Shown here: piece after piece, positions 1 to 7,808 of the stretch
Layout of the letters: every line of letters begins with the position of its first letter
Numbering within the stretch: position 1 is the stretch's first letter
Origin: Hymenobacter sp. DG25B
GTDB lineage: Bacteria > Bacteroidota > Bacteroidia > Cytophagales > Hymenobacteraceae
Length of the DNA stretch: 64,000 nt
Direction of reading: 5' to 3'
NCBI RefSeq assembly: GCF_000801315.1
Contig: NZ_CP010054.1
Span: 434,001 to 498,000 of the forward strand
The notes under the pieces: model-generated
What the model saw: the letters and a program-made list of their open reading frames with translations, nothing else
What the model was told of the DNA's origin: nothing
The model's database searches: none
Program-made: the position numbers and the translations under genes

Positions 1-783
1 GCGCTGGCCACCGAAGTCTTCCACAACTTCACGCTGCTGCACGACGACATCATGGACCAGGCGCCCCTGCGCCGGGGCCAGCCCACGGTACACGAAAAAT
101 GGAACGCCAACGTGGCCATTCTGAGCGGCGATGTAATGCTGGTGCGGGCCTACGAGCTGTTTTTTGACGTGCGCCCCGAGCTGCTGCCTCAGGTGCTGCG
201 CCGCTTTTCGCAAACGGCCGCTGAGGTATGCGAAGGCCAGCAGTGGGACATGAATTTTGAAACCGAAACCCAGGTCAGCATTGAGCAATACCTCGATATG
301 ATTCGGCTGAAGACAGCCGTGCTGCTGGGCTTTGCCCTGGAGCTGGGTGCTCTGCTGGGCGGTTCTTCTCAGGAAGACGCCGACCACCTGCGCCAGTTCG
401 GTACCGATATCGGGTTGGCCTTCCAACTCCGCGACGACCTGCTGGATGTGTACGGCGACGCTGCCACCTTCGGCAAGCGGGTAGGGGGCGACATCGTTTC
501 CGATAAAAAAACCTTTCTGCTGCTCACCGCTCAGGCCCAGGCCAGCCCCGCCCAGCGCACGGAACTGGCCCGCTACATTGGCCAGCCGGTGTCTGATGCA
601 ACGGCTAAAGTGGAGGCCGTGCGCGCCATCTACGATGAGCTGGCAATTCGCTCCCAGACGGAGGCGCTCATCAACACGTACTTTCAGGATGCCCTGCACC
701 ATCTGGAGCGGGTGGCGGCTCCCGCTGAGCGCAAGGAACCGCTCCGTCTGCTGGCGCTGCAGCTCATGGAGCGGGAAAGCTAG
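1..783 (+). CDS. Polyprenyl (isoprenyl diphosphate) synthase, 5'-truncated by window edge
   Basis: The frame is open from base 1, so the true start lies upstream; 260 residues are visible. It condenses isopentenyl diphosphate with an allylic diphosphate to make prenyl chains for quinones or cell-wall carriers. Both aspartate-rich motifs of trans-prenyltransferases are present: DDIMD at fragment residues 15-19 (first motif) and DDLLD at 145-149 (second motif), each binding Mg-diphosphate. The residue FQLR before the second motif is also typical. Family membership is certain; chain length (farnesyl, geranylgeranyl or octaprenyl) cannot be read because the chain-length residues before the first motif are outside the window. 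The gene ends at TAG and is followed by a short hairpin. Confidence 0.93.
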   Translation, partial: ALATEVFHNFTLLHDDIMDQAPLRRGQPTVHEKWNANVAILSGDVMLVRAYELFFDVRPELLPQVLRRFSQTAAEVCEGQQWDMNFETETQVSIEQYLDMIRLKTAVLLGFALELGALLGGSSQEDADHLRQFGTDIGLAFQLRDDLLDVYGDAATFGKRVGGDIVSDKKTFLLLTAQAQASPAQRTELARYIGQPVSDATAKVEAVRAIYDELAIRSQTEALINTYFQDALHHLERVAAPAERKEPLRLLALQLMERES

Positions 784-813
784 GCCCGCTTTTGCGGTGT
801 TTTTCTTGCCTCT

Positions 814-841
814 GGCAGCTGCTTGGTTATAAGTAGCTGCC
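814..841 (+). terminator. Hairpin downstream of polyprenyl synthase
   Basis: Arms GGCAGCTGCTT and AAGTAGCTGCC pair with one G-T wobble around a 6-base loop. The run of T that follows is broken (CGTTTTAG, CTTTT), so termination is plausible but not strong. Confidence 0.4.
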
Positions 842-903
842 CGGCTTCGTTTTAGTCTTTTGGCGCGCTATAAGGGCTTCTTTTTCACGTTTTCCTGTTA
901 CTC

Positions 904-1536
904 ATGCTCACTCTGAGCCCCACCCTCGTTCTTACTCTTCTTACGGCTGCCATTTCGGTGTATGCCTGGTCCAACCATCAGCTGCTGGAAAGCTGGATTC
1001 TGAGCCCTTACAAGGTGAAGCGCCAAAGCGAGTGGTACCGATTCCTCACCTCCGGCTTCCTGCACGCCGACTGGATGCACCTGATTTTTAACATGCTGGC
1101 CTTTTACTCGTTCAGCCCCATTGTGGAAGGTGTGTTTGTGGGGCAGTTTGGTACTACCTGGGGCCTGCTGGCTTTCCTGCTGCTATACCTGGGCGGCATC
1201 ATCCTCTCCGATATCCCCACCTACATGCGCCACCGCGACGACCGGGACTACCGCAGTCTGGGAGCCTCAGGCGGTGTGGCTTCCGTCATCTTCGCCAGCG
1301 TGTTGTTTCAGCCCACTGCCGGTATCCGCATCTTCCCGTTGCCTTTTGATATTCCTGGCTTCATCTTTGGCTTCCTTTACTTGGGCTATTCCTACTACAT
1401 GGGCCGGAAGCGGGGCGATAATATCAACCACGATGCCCACTTCTATGGAGCTTTGTATGGAGTAGTGCTTACGCTGGCGCTTATTCCGGAAGTAGGCCCT
1501 TACTTCCTGGGTAAGATCTTAGAATACATTTCATAA
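904..1536 (+). CDS. Rhomboid family intramembrane serine protease
   Basis: A 210-residue polytopic membrane protein. Rhomboids cut transmembrane helices inside the lipid bilayer with a Ser-His dyad. The HxxxN element sits at His59-Asn63 in the segment WMHLIFNML, the nucleophile is Ser122 in GASGG, and the likely catalytic His is His179 before a glycine-rich last helix (HFYGALYG). About six hydrophobic segments are visible, the first at residues 5-20. ATG at 904 gives a normal length for the compact bacterial form. It stands alone; substrate unknown. Confidence 0.9.
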   Translation: MLTLSPTLVLTLLTAAISVYAWSNHQLLESWILSPYKVKRQSEWYRFLTSGFLHADWMHLIFNMLAFYSFSPIVEGVFVGQFGTTWGLLAFLLLYLGGIILSDIPTYMRHRDDRDYRSLGASGGVASVIFASVLFQPTAGIRIFPLPFDIPGFIFGFLYLGYSYYMGRKRGDNINHDAHFYGALYGVVLTLALIPEVGPYFLGKILEYIS

Positions 1537-1651
1537 ATTATTGATAATCAGTTATTTAATTCAATAATATCTGAATACTTATATCCAATCCCGGGATAGT
1601 GCGTAAGAAGTGAGCAAATCTCTTCCTTCCATTCTTATAACTCTCCCTGTT

Positions 1652-1927
1652 ATGAATAAGCTTGCTCCCTACCTGAACCGTATGGCCGTGGCTATGCCCA
1701 TGCTGGCCCTGCTCCTGGTTACGTCTTCGTGCAGCCGCTACAATGCCAACGGCGGCCTGGCTACCTGGGGCTACGTGCTGCTGGCGCTGGATATCCTGGC
1801 CATGATTGATGTGTTCCGTCAGCCTTGGTCAATTGGTAAAAAGCTGCTGTGGGCCGCTATTATCTTTTTCTTCCCCCTAGGCGGTCTGATAATCTACTGG
1901 TTGTTTGCTGGCCGCGGCAAAGCCTAG
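1652..1927 (+). CDS. Small PLDc_N-domain membrane protein, possible lipoprotein
   Basis: A 91-residue protein (ATG at 1652; an in-frame GTG at 1610 would add 14 residues before what looks like the natural signal segment). The N-terminus carries a hydrophobic stretch ending in LVTSSC, which resembles a lipobox. The rest is the two-helix PLDc_N module found at the N-terminus of cardiolipin synthases, including the typical DVFRQPW and FFFPLGGLIIYWL stretches, but no HKD catalytic domain follows. Stand-alone PLDc_N proteins are common in Bacteroidota; their role is unknown. Followed by a strong hairpin. Confidence 0.75.
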   Translation: MNKLAPYLNRMAVAMPMLALLLVTSSCSRYNANGGLATWGYVLLALDILAMIDVFRQPWSIGKKLLWAAIIFFFPLGGLIIYWLFAGRGKA

Positions 1928-1945
1928 ACTTTCCATTTTTTACAG

Positions 1946-1980
1946 CAACGGCCCCCTGCAGATCCTGCAGGGGGCCGTTG
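1946..1980. terminator. Strong bidirectional terminator
   Basis: Perfect 16-bp arms with a 3-base loop, T-rich on the right (TCTTTT) and preceded by a TTTTTT/ A-rich complement on the left. It lies between two convergent genes (ends at 1927 and 2008) and can serve both. Confidence 0.85.
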
Positions 1981-2007
1981 TCTTTTATAGTTGTTGTTGG
2001 AAGCTGA

Positions 2008-2616
2008 TTACCTTTTTTGGGTCCGTTGCTTCTCTAGTTGCGCTACCTGCCGGGCTAGCTCGCCCCCGTTGGTTATCTGCTTCACTTGCCAGTGGTCGCC
2101 CTGGTTTTGCAGCTTTACCTCCAGTACCAGCGTAGTATCGTAGCGGGGCTGCGTGAATTCCAGGCCTACCAGCGCGTCGTTGCCCTGGCGCTGATTGTAC
2201 TTGATGCCTTTAAAGCGACTATCGGGACTGATAATGGCGCCGGCCATTCCCAGCACCTTCACGGGTAGTGCCGGCCGTGTCGCCGCCCCGCTAGGGTTGG
2301 CTTCAATGTAGCGCACTATCTCCTGCCGGGCTACCTGGCCCAGCTGCGGTTTAAGCAAGCGCAGGGCGCCTTGCATCAGCATGCTTCCTCCGCCCGGAAT
2401 AGCTTCCATTACGCGCTGGTCGGTCATCTGCTCTACCAGGTCATCGGTTAGAGTATGCAGGTCTACGTAGTGCTCAAACGTGGCTACGTCGTGCATTTTT
2501 GCCGCTTTCACAGCTTGCATCAGCGCGTATTCCGGCCCGCCTACCAGCCGCTTGTAATACAGATAGCCACCTATTCCTACAGCTGCCAGCACGGCTATGA
2601 GCAATAATTTCTTCAT
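2008..2616 (-). CDS. DUF2939-like single-pass membrane protein
   Basis: 202 residues. An N-terminal hydrophobic helix (residues about 3-19, MKKLLLIAVLAAVGIGGYLY) is followed by a soluble domain whose start (PEYALMQAVKAAKMHDVATFEHYVD) matches the layout of DUF2939: a predicted helical pair with an A-x-x-x-D-x-x-x-x-x-x-Y-V-D pattern. The tail is lysine- and glutamine-rich. The soluble part probably faces the periplasm. The function of this family is not known. It is transcribed towards the PLDc_N gene and shares the terminator between them; upstream it is divergent from the GDPD gene. Confidence 0.7.
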   Translation of the reverse strand: MKKLLLIAVLAAVGIGGYLYYKRLVGGPEYALMQAVKAAKMHDVATFEHYVDLHTLTDDLVEQMTDQRVMEAIPGGGSMLMQGALRLLKPQLGQVARQEIVRYIEANPSGAATRPALPVKVLGMAGAIISPDSRFKGIKYNQRQGNDALVGLEFTQPRYDTTLVLEVKLQNQGDHWQVKQITNGGELARQVAQLEKQRTQKR

Positions 2617-2699
2617 TGTTTTTGGTATTAAGCTGATAAAACAGCGTCTAAGAAGCCTATCCGTTACCCTACGGGAGTATGCGCGCGTAGATACAGTCT

Positions 2700-3542
2700 A
2701 TGCCACATACTATTGCCTCACGACCTGAAGTTCATGGACACCGTGGATGCCGGGGCTTGCGCCCTGAAAATACCATGCCTGGCTTCCTGCATGCCCTTTC
2801 CCTAGGTGTAGACACGTTGGAGTTGGATGTGGTTATTTCCGCCGATAATCAAGTGGTAGTATCGCATGAGCCGTGGTTTTCCCCGGCTATCTGCCGCCTG
2901 CCTTCTAGCCTTCCTATTCCCGCCAGGTCTGAGCAGCAGCACAACCTTTATCAGCTGCCTTATAGCGCCATTCAGCAATACGACTGTGGGCTGACTCCGC
3001 ATCCTGGCTTTCCTTTTCAGCAGCCAGTTGCTGCGGTTAAACCCTTACTCCGAGACGTACTCTCGCAGGTATACCATGCGGCCCAGGCTATGGGGCGTGT
3101 GCTGCCTCATTTCAGTATTGAAATTAAGAGTGAGCCGGCTGGTGACGGAGTCTTTCATCCTACGCCGGCGCGCTTCCTTGAGCTCGTTATGGAGGTTGTT
3201 AATGGGTCGGAATTCTACGGCCGCACCACGCTGCTCAGCTTTGATCCTCGCATCCTGCAGGTAGCGCATACACGGTATTCCTCAGTGCCGCTGTGCCTGC
3301 TGGTTGAGGATGAAATTCCCTTGTCGGCTCATCTGGCAAAGCTGGGCTTTATACCCGCAGTCTACGGTCCGCGCTACTCCCTTGTATCGGCCGAGCTGGT
3401 AGCGACTGTTCACGCCTTAGGTATGCGCCTTATCCCCTGGACAGTAAATGAGCTTGAGACCATGAAGGCACTCCTGGTTCTGCACGTTGATGGGATTACC
3501 ACGGATTATCCGGACCGTTTACTGGCGCTGTTAGCCTCCTGA
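2700..3542 (+). CDS. Glycerophosphodiester phosphodiesterase family protein
   Basis: 280 residues. The TIM-barrel enzyme hydrolyses glycerophosphodiesters to glycerol-3-phosphate and an alcohol. The active-site signature is present: His14-Arg15 in GHRG, the N-terminal motif RPENT, Glu41 and Asp43 in LELDV as metal ligands, His56 in SHEPW as the second catalytic His, and a Glu-x-Lys (IEIKSE) strand near residue 142. The C-terminus has the usual WTVNE and DGITTDYP strands. There is no signal peptide, so it is probably cytoplasmic. A long hairpin follows. Confidence 0.93.
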   Translation: MPHTIASRPEVHGHRGCRGLRPENTMPGFLHALSLGVDTLELDVVISADNQVVVSHEPWFSPAICRLPSSLPIPARSEQQHNLYQLPYSAIQQYDCGLTPHPGFPFQQPVAAVKPLLRDVLSQVYHAAQAMGRVLPHFSIEIKSEPAGDGVFHPTPARFLELVMEVVNGSEFYGRTTLLSFDPRILQVAHTRYSSVPLCLLVEDEIPLSAHLAKLGFIPAVYGPRYSLVSAELVATVHALGMRLIPWTVNELETMKALLVLHVDGITTDYPDRLLALLAS

Positions 3543-3560
3543 TTCATTCCGTTTACTATG

Positions 3561-3598
3561 GCTAAGCCTTGTATTGCTTTCGCATTACAAGGCTTAGC
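3561..3598 (+). terminator. Hairpin after GDPD gene
   Basis: Perfect 13-bp arms (GCTAAGCCTTGTA and its complement) around a 12-base loop, 18 bases after the stop codon. No clean T-tract follows, so it may be an mRNA-stabilising hairpin rather than a full terminator. Confidence 0.6.
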
Positions 3599-3700
3599 TG
3601 TGCCTTGTTCTCTGGCCATAGCCTATGTGGGTGTTCATGTTGGCTAATAGTGCAATAAAGAGCCTCTTTTGAGTGGTTTAAACATGAGGTTTACGGGCTT

Positions 3701-3829
3701 TGTAATATTACACTGATTGTTGTTTGTAATATGTATCACCTTTTTGTAAAGCGTAAAAGTGTTTAATTGTTATCTGTAAAGTGTTGCATTATTTGTAAAC
3801 ATGTAATTGATACACTTTGTAACTGTAAT
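3701..3829. promoter_or_regulatory. Cluster of TGTAA boxes upstream of HTH gene
   Basis: This AT-rich stretch contains TGTAA at 3701, 3725, 3745, 3775, 3794, 3802, 3818 and 3824. The first is half of a perfect 12-bp palindrome, TGTAATATTACA (3701-3712). The cluster ends about 75 bases before the start codon of the HTH protein at 3906 and similar boxes continue inside that gene. The simplest reading is an operator array for the adjacent regulator; this is inference. Confidence 0.55.
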
Positions 3830-3905
3830 TTGTTTACGTATCGTATTTGTATTGCTTGTCCGTTTTTTACATCTTTACGTTTCCCCAGTAATACACCCTA
3901 TCTAT

Positions 3906-4304
3906 ATGCCACACCAGGGCGAAATCCTGCAGGAAGCCATTAAAAACAGCGGTATTTCCATTACCCGTATAGTGGAAGAGCTGGGTATTACACGTCCTAC
4001 TATTTACCGTAAGTTCAAAGATGAGACACTTGATTACGCTTTTGTAAAACGTATCGGTGATATAATTTCGCATGACTTTTCGAACGACTTTACATTACCG
4101 CAACAAGCATCTTTACCATTTGTAACATCCGGTTATAATGTTACACCCGTTACACCTGTTACAAATCGTCATTCCGTTACACCTTCTTCTGTATCATTAA
4201 CTGATCAGGACTATGCCAAGCAGCTAATGGTCCTTCAAAACAAGTACATAGCCTTATTAGAGGCGTACAATGAGTTGCTATTGAAAGTGTATGGTCCGCG
4301 CTAA
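3906..4304 (+). CDS. Small helix-turn-helix DNA-binding protein next to parS
   Basis: 132 residues from ATG 3906 (MPHQGEIL). The frame is open to an ATG at 3807, but the extra 33 residues are hydrophobic, AT-driven and lie over the TGTAA boxes, so I reject that start. Residues about 5-45 form an HTH of the XRE/phage-repressor kind (helix pair around GISITRIVEELGITRPTIYR). The middle, residues about 70-98, is Val-Thr-Pro rich and is encoded by 9-bp repeats. The C-terminus (QLMVLQNKYIALLEAYNELL) looks like a short coiled coil for dimerisation. Base composition is well below the neighbours. The stop codon overlaps the first base of the parS palindrome. Role unknown; autoregulation through the TGTAA boxes, or a part in origin/segregation control, is inference. 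Confidence 0.75.
   Translation: MPHQGEILQEAIKNSGISITRIVEELGITRPTIYRKFKDETLDYAFVKRIGDIISHDFSNDFTLPQQASLPFVTSGYNVTPVTPVTNRHSVTPSSVSLTDQDYAKQLMVLQNKYIALLEAYNELLLKVYGPR
4140..4184 (+). repeat. 9-bp iteron-like repeats inside the HTH gene
   Basis: GTTACA recurs at 4140, 4149, 4158 and 4176, exactly in a 9-base register (the unit at 4167 is degenerate), with an inverted copy TGTAAC at 4121 and TTTACA at 4089. The unit is GTTACACCn. The repeats are the same word as the upstream TGTAA boxes on the other strand, so they may be binding sites as well as coding sequence. Confidence 0.65.
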
Positions 4305-4333
4305 CAAAAATGTTCCACGTGAAACATTTTTGT
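4304..4333. other. parS: parS centromere site within a 30-bp palindrome
   Basis: Bases 4311-4326 read TGTTCCACGTGAAACA, which fits the conserved bacterial parS consensus TGTTnCACGTGAAACA exactly. The symmetry extends outwards through A/T runs to a 30-bp palindrome with a single mismatched pair. ParB binds such sites, loads as a CTP-dependent clamp and guides chromosome segregation; they cluster around the replication origin in most bacteria. parA and parB are not in this window. Confidence 0.9.
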
Positions 4334-5012
4334 CCAACCATAGTAGCGGACAGCGTAATAGAGAGGAGGGGATGAAGGGGTAGCAGAAGGGCTGAATTGC
4401 CAATCTGGCAAAGGGGATAAGCCAATAAACCAGTAGTAAGCAGCTAGAGGAAACCGGGTGAAGAGAGAATAGCTAACGCGTGAAACGGGCGCCTGGCAGA
4501 AAGGGAACCCCAGGCGGGTAGCCGTTATGGATGCCTATGTATGACTCGGGGAAATAGCCTGATCAAATAGGGGTAGAATAAGCGAAGGTGCTGCCAAATC
4601 GATAGGAGAAAGTAAGGTAGAGAGTAGGCAAAAGGGGGGAGCCCGATACCCGATAAGGGTGGAGGGACCAAGGTGAAGTAACTAGGTAAATGGTCAGAGC
4701 TGCCCATACTTCATACACGTCTTGGACAAGGGGAAGAGAGTAGCCACAACCACTTCATGAAAGGGGCGTTCATTCAGAGTATCCAGGAAGTGTTTCAAAA
4801 AAAGAGAGGCGCTAACAAGAGCGCTCTGAATAGCAGAACAGAGGAAAGCTACCAAAGGCAGCTGTACAAAAGGCGCGCACTCGCTGAGCCTGCTATGGAA
4901 GCATAAGCAGCGAAGAGCCAATCTGAAGGAGAGGGTGAGAAACCCAAGGCAAAGGCCGCAGTGGATAGCCCTTAGAAAAAAGAAATGTAAGGGGGCGAAG
5001 GACAGGAGTTGC
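4334..5012. other. 679-bp purine-rich stretch with no convincing gene
   Basis: The plus strand is about 70 percent purine in the lines I counted (45 of 60 at 4621-4680, 43 of 60 at 4801-4860) and G far exceeds C. Short open frames on the minus strand are Leu/Ser/Phe/Pro-rich composition artefacts. Small hairpins exist (TTGCCAATCTGGCAA at 4397-4411; CGCCTGG/CCAGGCG at 4490-4516). I found no DnaA box (TTATCCACA) and no tRNA, tmRNA or RNase P signature. It lies between parS and the 3' end of the dciA-like gene. Confidence 0.6.
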
Positions 5013-5330
5013 CTACAAAAAGATAACCTCTGAAATTACCTGCTCACCCACCTCGGCATTGATGATATCCAATACCCGGGTCTTAGCCATAACCAGCTCA
5101 TGCTTGAGCGGGGCAGAGCTTAGGCGCACGAACAGCTTGCCATTGCTCACATAGACCTGTTGGGTTTTCATGGCTACAGCCTTCCCCATTACCCGTTCCC
5201 AACTGGCTACGACCGTGACCTCATTTAGCTTCCCCTGGAGGCGGTACGCCTTTAGCAACGCCGTAATGCCGTCCTTCAAAGGCACAATATCACCCTGACG
5301 AGAATTTGGGTTGGAATTATGCTTTTTCAA
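5013..5330 (-). CDS. DUF721 / DciA-like replicative helicase loader
   Basis: 105 residues, the short Bacteroidota form of DUF721. The body shows the family layout: a helix with L-x-x-A-Y-R-L-x-G-K-L, a W-x-x-V-M-G segment (ASWERVMGKAVA), then a strand-rich KH-like half with V-x-N-G-K-L-F-V-R-L-S-S-A-P-L-K-H-E-L. DUF721 includes DciA, the ancestral loader of the DnaB helicase, so a replication role is likely. It sits 79 bases downstream of recF on the same strand, a frequent pairing in this phylum, and parS is close by. Confidence 0.85.
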   Translation of the reverse strand: MKKHNSNPNSRQGDIVPLKDGITALLKAYRLQGKLNEVTVVASWERVMGKAVAMKTQQVYVSNGKLFVRLSSAPLKHELVMAKTRVLDIINAEVGEQVISEVIFL

Positions 5331-5409
5331 AGTGAAGTGGTATTATGACGCGCGGAATTACGCTGGGAAGCTGAACAGCAAAGATAGGGATGAAGAAGGT
5401 CGATTGGCT

Positions 5410-6522
5410 TTATAAAGCGCGAACGGAGCCACGCTCCACTACAAATCTACTTACCTGGTCAGAGAGCGAAGCCAGGATCCGGTCGGTGCGCTCTAGGTGC
5501 GTATCCGTAAGAAACACCTGGCCGAAGGTATGATCAGCCACTAACTGAAGAAGCCGGGTGATACGGCGTTCATCGAGGCGGTCAAAGATATCATCGAGCA
5601 GGAGTAGGGGCTTGTGACCTTTGCGAGCGGCGGCCATTTCAAACTGGGCCAGCTTCAGGGCAATGGCATAGGACTTTTGCTGGCCCTGGGAGCCGTAGCT
5701 CTTTACGGGCATACCATCCATAAGAAAGACAAAGTCGTCTTTATGGGGGCCGCTGGTGGTGCGCTGAAGCAGGAGGTCCTTTCGTTCGTTCACGCGGAGG
5801 AGCTTGCCAAAATCAGCGTCGCTTAGCTGGTTTTTATACTCCAAAGTAACCTGCTCCCGGCTGTCGGCCAGCTGCTCATAGTGCCGCTGGAAAATAGGAG
5901 TGAACTCCATTAGGAACTGTTGGCGCTGCTGAGTGAGTTGCTCGCCCAGAGGAGCCAGCTGCTCGTCCAGCACTAGGAGGTAGTCCCTATCATAACCGCC
6001 CTGGCGCTCGGTAGCCAACTTGAGTAACGAGTTGCGCTGCCGGAGTAGGTGAGAATAGCGGATCAATAGTTCCAGATACGCGTGGTCAAGCTGCGAGATG
6101 AAGGAGTCGAAAAACTTGCGGCGTTCCTCGCTGCCCTGCCGAATCAGGTCCGTATCATAAGGAGAAATAAGCACCACCGGGTACTTCCCAATATGGTCTG
6201 ATATCCGCTCGTAGGCTTGCTTATCGTGGGTCAGAGCTTTCTTCTGGCCGGCCCGCAGGCTGCACTGAATAGTTTCCAGGGTATCAGCGGGAGGGGAGCG
6301 AAACCGTCCCTTCACCACGAAGAACTCTTCTCCCTGCTTAATGCTCTGGGCATCGGCGGAAGTAAAGGCACTTTTCGTCAAACACAGATAATGGATAGCA
6401 TCCAACAGGTTCGTCTTGCCACTACCATTGTCTCCCACGAAACAGTTGATATGCGGAGACAACCGTAGGGAAGCTTCGTCGTAGTTTTTGAAGAATAACA
6501 GGTACAGACTATCCAGTATCAT
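5410..6522 (-). CDS. recF: DNA replication and repair protein RecF
   Basis: 370 residues from the ATG at 6522 (MILDSLYLLFFKNY); the frame stays open upstream into the pdhA gene but that part is not homologous. RecF is an SMC-like ATPase that with RecO and RecR loads RecA at single-strand gaps. Visible are Walker A GDNGSGKT at residues 30-37, the ABC-type signature SYGSQGQQKS near residue 275 and Walker B LLLLDDIFDRLD near 305. Length is normal. It is divergent from pdhA with 64 bases between the start codons, and upstream of the dciA-like gene. Confidence 0.96.
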   Translation of the reverse strand: MILDSLYLLFFKNYDEASLRLSPHINCFVGDNGSGKTNLLDAIHYLCLTKSAFTSADAQSIKQGEEFFVVKGRFRSPPADTLETIQCSLRAGQKKALTHDKQAYERISDHIGKYPVVLISPYDTDLIRQGSEERRKFFDSFISQLDHAYLELLIRYSHLLRQRNSLLKLATERQGGYDRDYLLVLDEQLAPLGEQLTQQRQQFLMEFTPIFQRHYEQLADSREQVTLEYKNQLSDADFGKLLRVNERKDLLLQRTTSGPHKDDFVFLMDGMPVKSYGSQGQQKSYAIALKLAQFEMAAARKGHKPLLLLDDIFDRLDERRITRLLQLVADHTFGQVFLTDTHLERTDRILASLSDQVSRFVVERGSVRAL

Positions 6523-6549
6523 TCGGTTCGGAATTGCAATCCTTTTACG

Positions 6550-6557
6550 TACTTTCG
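6550..6557 (+). promoter_or_regulatory. Putative -7 promoter box for pdhA
   Basis: TACTTTCG, one base off the Bacteroidota -7 consensus TAnnTTTG, 29 bases before the pdhA start and in the recF-pdhA divergent spacer. No good TTG -33 element at the right distance. Confidence 0.4.
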
Positions 6558-6586
6558 CATCCCAAACGCGAACAACCGAAAGCAAG

Positions 6587-7756
6587 ATGGCGGAGACGAA
6601 AGTAAAGGCTACCCCAAAAGCTTCCAATTCGGCGAAAAAATCGCCGGCTCCGAAAGCTGAAAGTAAGAACAAGACTGCGACTCCGGCTACGGTAAAGCAA
6701 CCGGAGCCGATGATGCCGCCGGCGGGTGCCCCGGGTTCTCCGGCGCCTAGAGCTACGTCTACGGACAAGCCACAGTTTCCGAAGGAGACCTATATGCAGT
6801 GGTATGAGCAAATGATGCTCATGCGCAAGTTTGAAGAGAAAGCTGGCCAGCTATACGGCCAGCAGAAGATAAAGGGCTTCTGTCACCTCTACATTGGGCA
6901 GGAAGCCTGCGTAGCCGGGGCGGTATCAGCCCTGACCAAAGGCGACAAATACATTACGGCCTACCGCGACCACGCCCACCCGCTGGCGCTGGGCACCTCG
7001 CCCAATGCCATCATGGCCGAGCTGTTTGCCAAAGCCACCGGCTGCTCCAAGGGCAAAGGCGGCTCCATGCACATCTTTGATAAGAGCGTGAATTTTGTGG
7101 GCGGCCATGGCATTGTAGGAGCGCAGGTTCCGATGGGTGCCGGCATTGCCTTCGCCGAGAAATACAACAAGACCGGCAACCTGTGCATTTGCTATATGGG
7201 TGATGGTGCTGTGCGCCAGGGTGCCCTGCACGAAGCCTTCAACATGGCCATGCTGTGGAAGTTGCCGGTTATCTTCGTGGTAGAGAACAACGGCTACGCT
7301 ATGGGTACTTCCGTGCAGCGCACGTCCAACGTAACGGAGCTGTATACCTTAGGCGAAAGCTACGATATGCCTTCTGAGCCCGTGAATGCCATGAGCGTAG
7401 AAGACGTGCACAACGCCGTGGCCCGCGCGGCTGAGCGTGCCCGCGCCGGCGAAGGCCCTACGTTCCTGGAGTTTAAAACCTACCGCTACAAGGGGCACTC
7501 CATGAGTGACCCCGCCAAATACCGCACCAAGGAAGAGCTGGAAGATTACCGCTCCCGCGACACCATCGAGTCGGTACGCCACACCATCCTCAGCAACAAT
7601 ATGGCTACCGAAGAAGACCTGGCCGCCATTGATGAAAAGATCAAAGCGCAGGTACAGGAATCGGTCGAGTTTGCTGAGACCTCCCCGTACCCTACCGCCG
7701 ATGAGCTGTTCAAGGATGTGTACGTGCAGCAGGACTATCCTTATATTCGCGACTAG
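6587..7756 (+). CDS. pdhA: Pyruvate dehydrogenase E1 component, alpha subunit
   Basis: 389 residues from ATG 6587 (MAETKVKATP). With the beta subunit it decarboxylates pyruvate using thiamine diphosphate and passes acetyl to E2. The ThDP motif runs from GDGAVRQGALHEAFNMA to VENNGYAMGT (residues about 205-247); the phosphorylation-loop-like TYRYKGHSMSDP is at about 300. The first 65 residues are an Ala/Lys/Pro-rich tail (KAESKNKTATPATVKQPEP) absent from most family members, probably a flexible tether. The in-frame ATG at 6488 lies inside recF and is rejected. The beta subunit is not next to it; a TPR membrane protein follows. Confidence 0.95.
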   Translation: MAETKVKATPKASNSAKKSPAPKAESKNKTATPATVKQPEPMMPPAGAPGSPAPRATSTDKPQFPKETYMQWYEQMMLMRKFEEKAGQLYGQQKIKGFCHLYIGQEACVAGAVSALTKGDKYITAYRDHAHPLALGTSPNAIMAELFAKATGCSKGKGGSMHIFDKSVNFVGGHGIVGAQVPMGAGIAFAEKYNKTGNLCICYMGDGAVRQGALHEAFNMAMLWKLPVIFVVENNGYAMGTSVQRTSNVTELYTLGESYDMPSEPVNAMSVEDVHNAVARAAERARAGEGPTFLEFKTYRYKGHSMSDPAKYRTKEELEDYRSRDTIESVRHTILSNNMATEEDLAAIDEKIKAQVQESVEFAETSPYPTADELFKDVYVQQDYPYIRD

Positions 7757-7808
7757 TTCCCCAGCGGAGTAATAACCGGCTTCTAGGCCGCCTTTCTGAA
7801 ATCAAGTA

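Noticed and set aside
4177..4921. Three short minus-strand frames
   Set aside because: Leu/Ser/Pro/Phe-rich because the plus strand is purine-rich; they do not join into a protein and show no conserved motif.
3600..5012. oriC
   Set aside because: parS and AT-rich repeats are suggestive, but no TTATCCACA-type DnaA box or dnaA/dnaN gene was found and gene orientation does not switch here.
4334..5012. RNase P RNA, tmRNA or group II intron
   Set aside because: A GAGGAAAG-like word occurs, but the conserved P4 partners, tRNA-like ends or domain V are absent.
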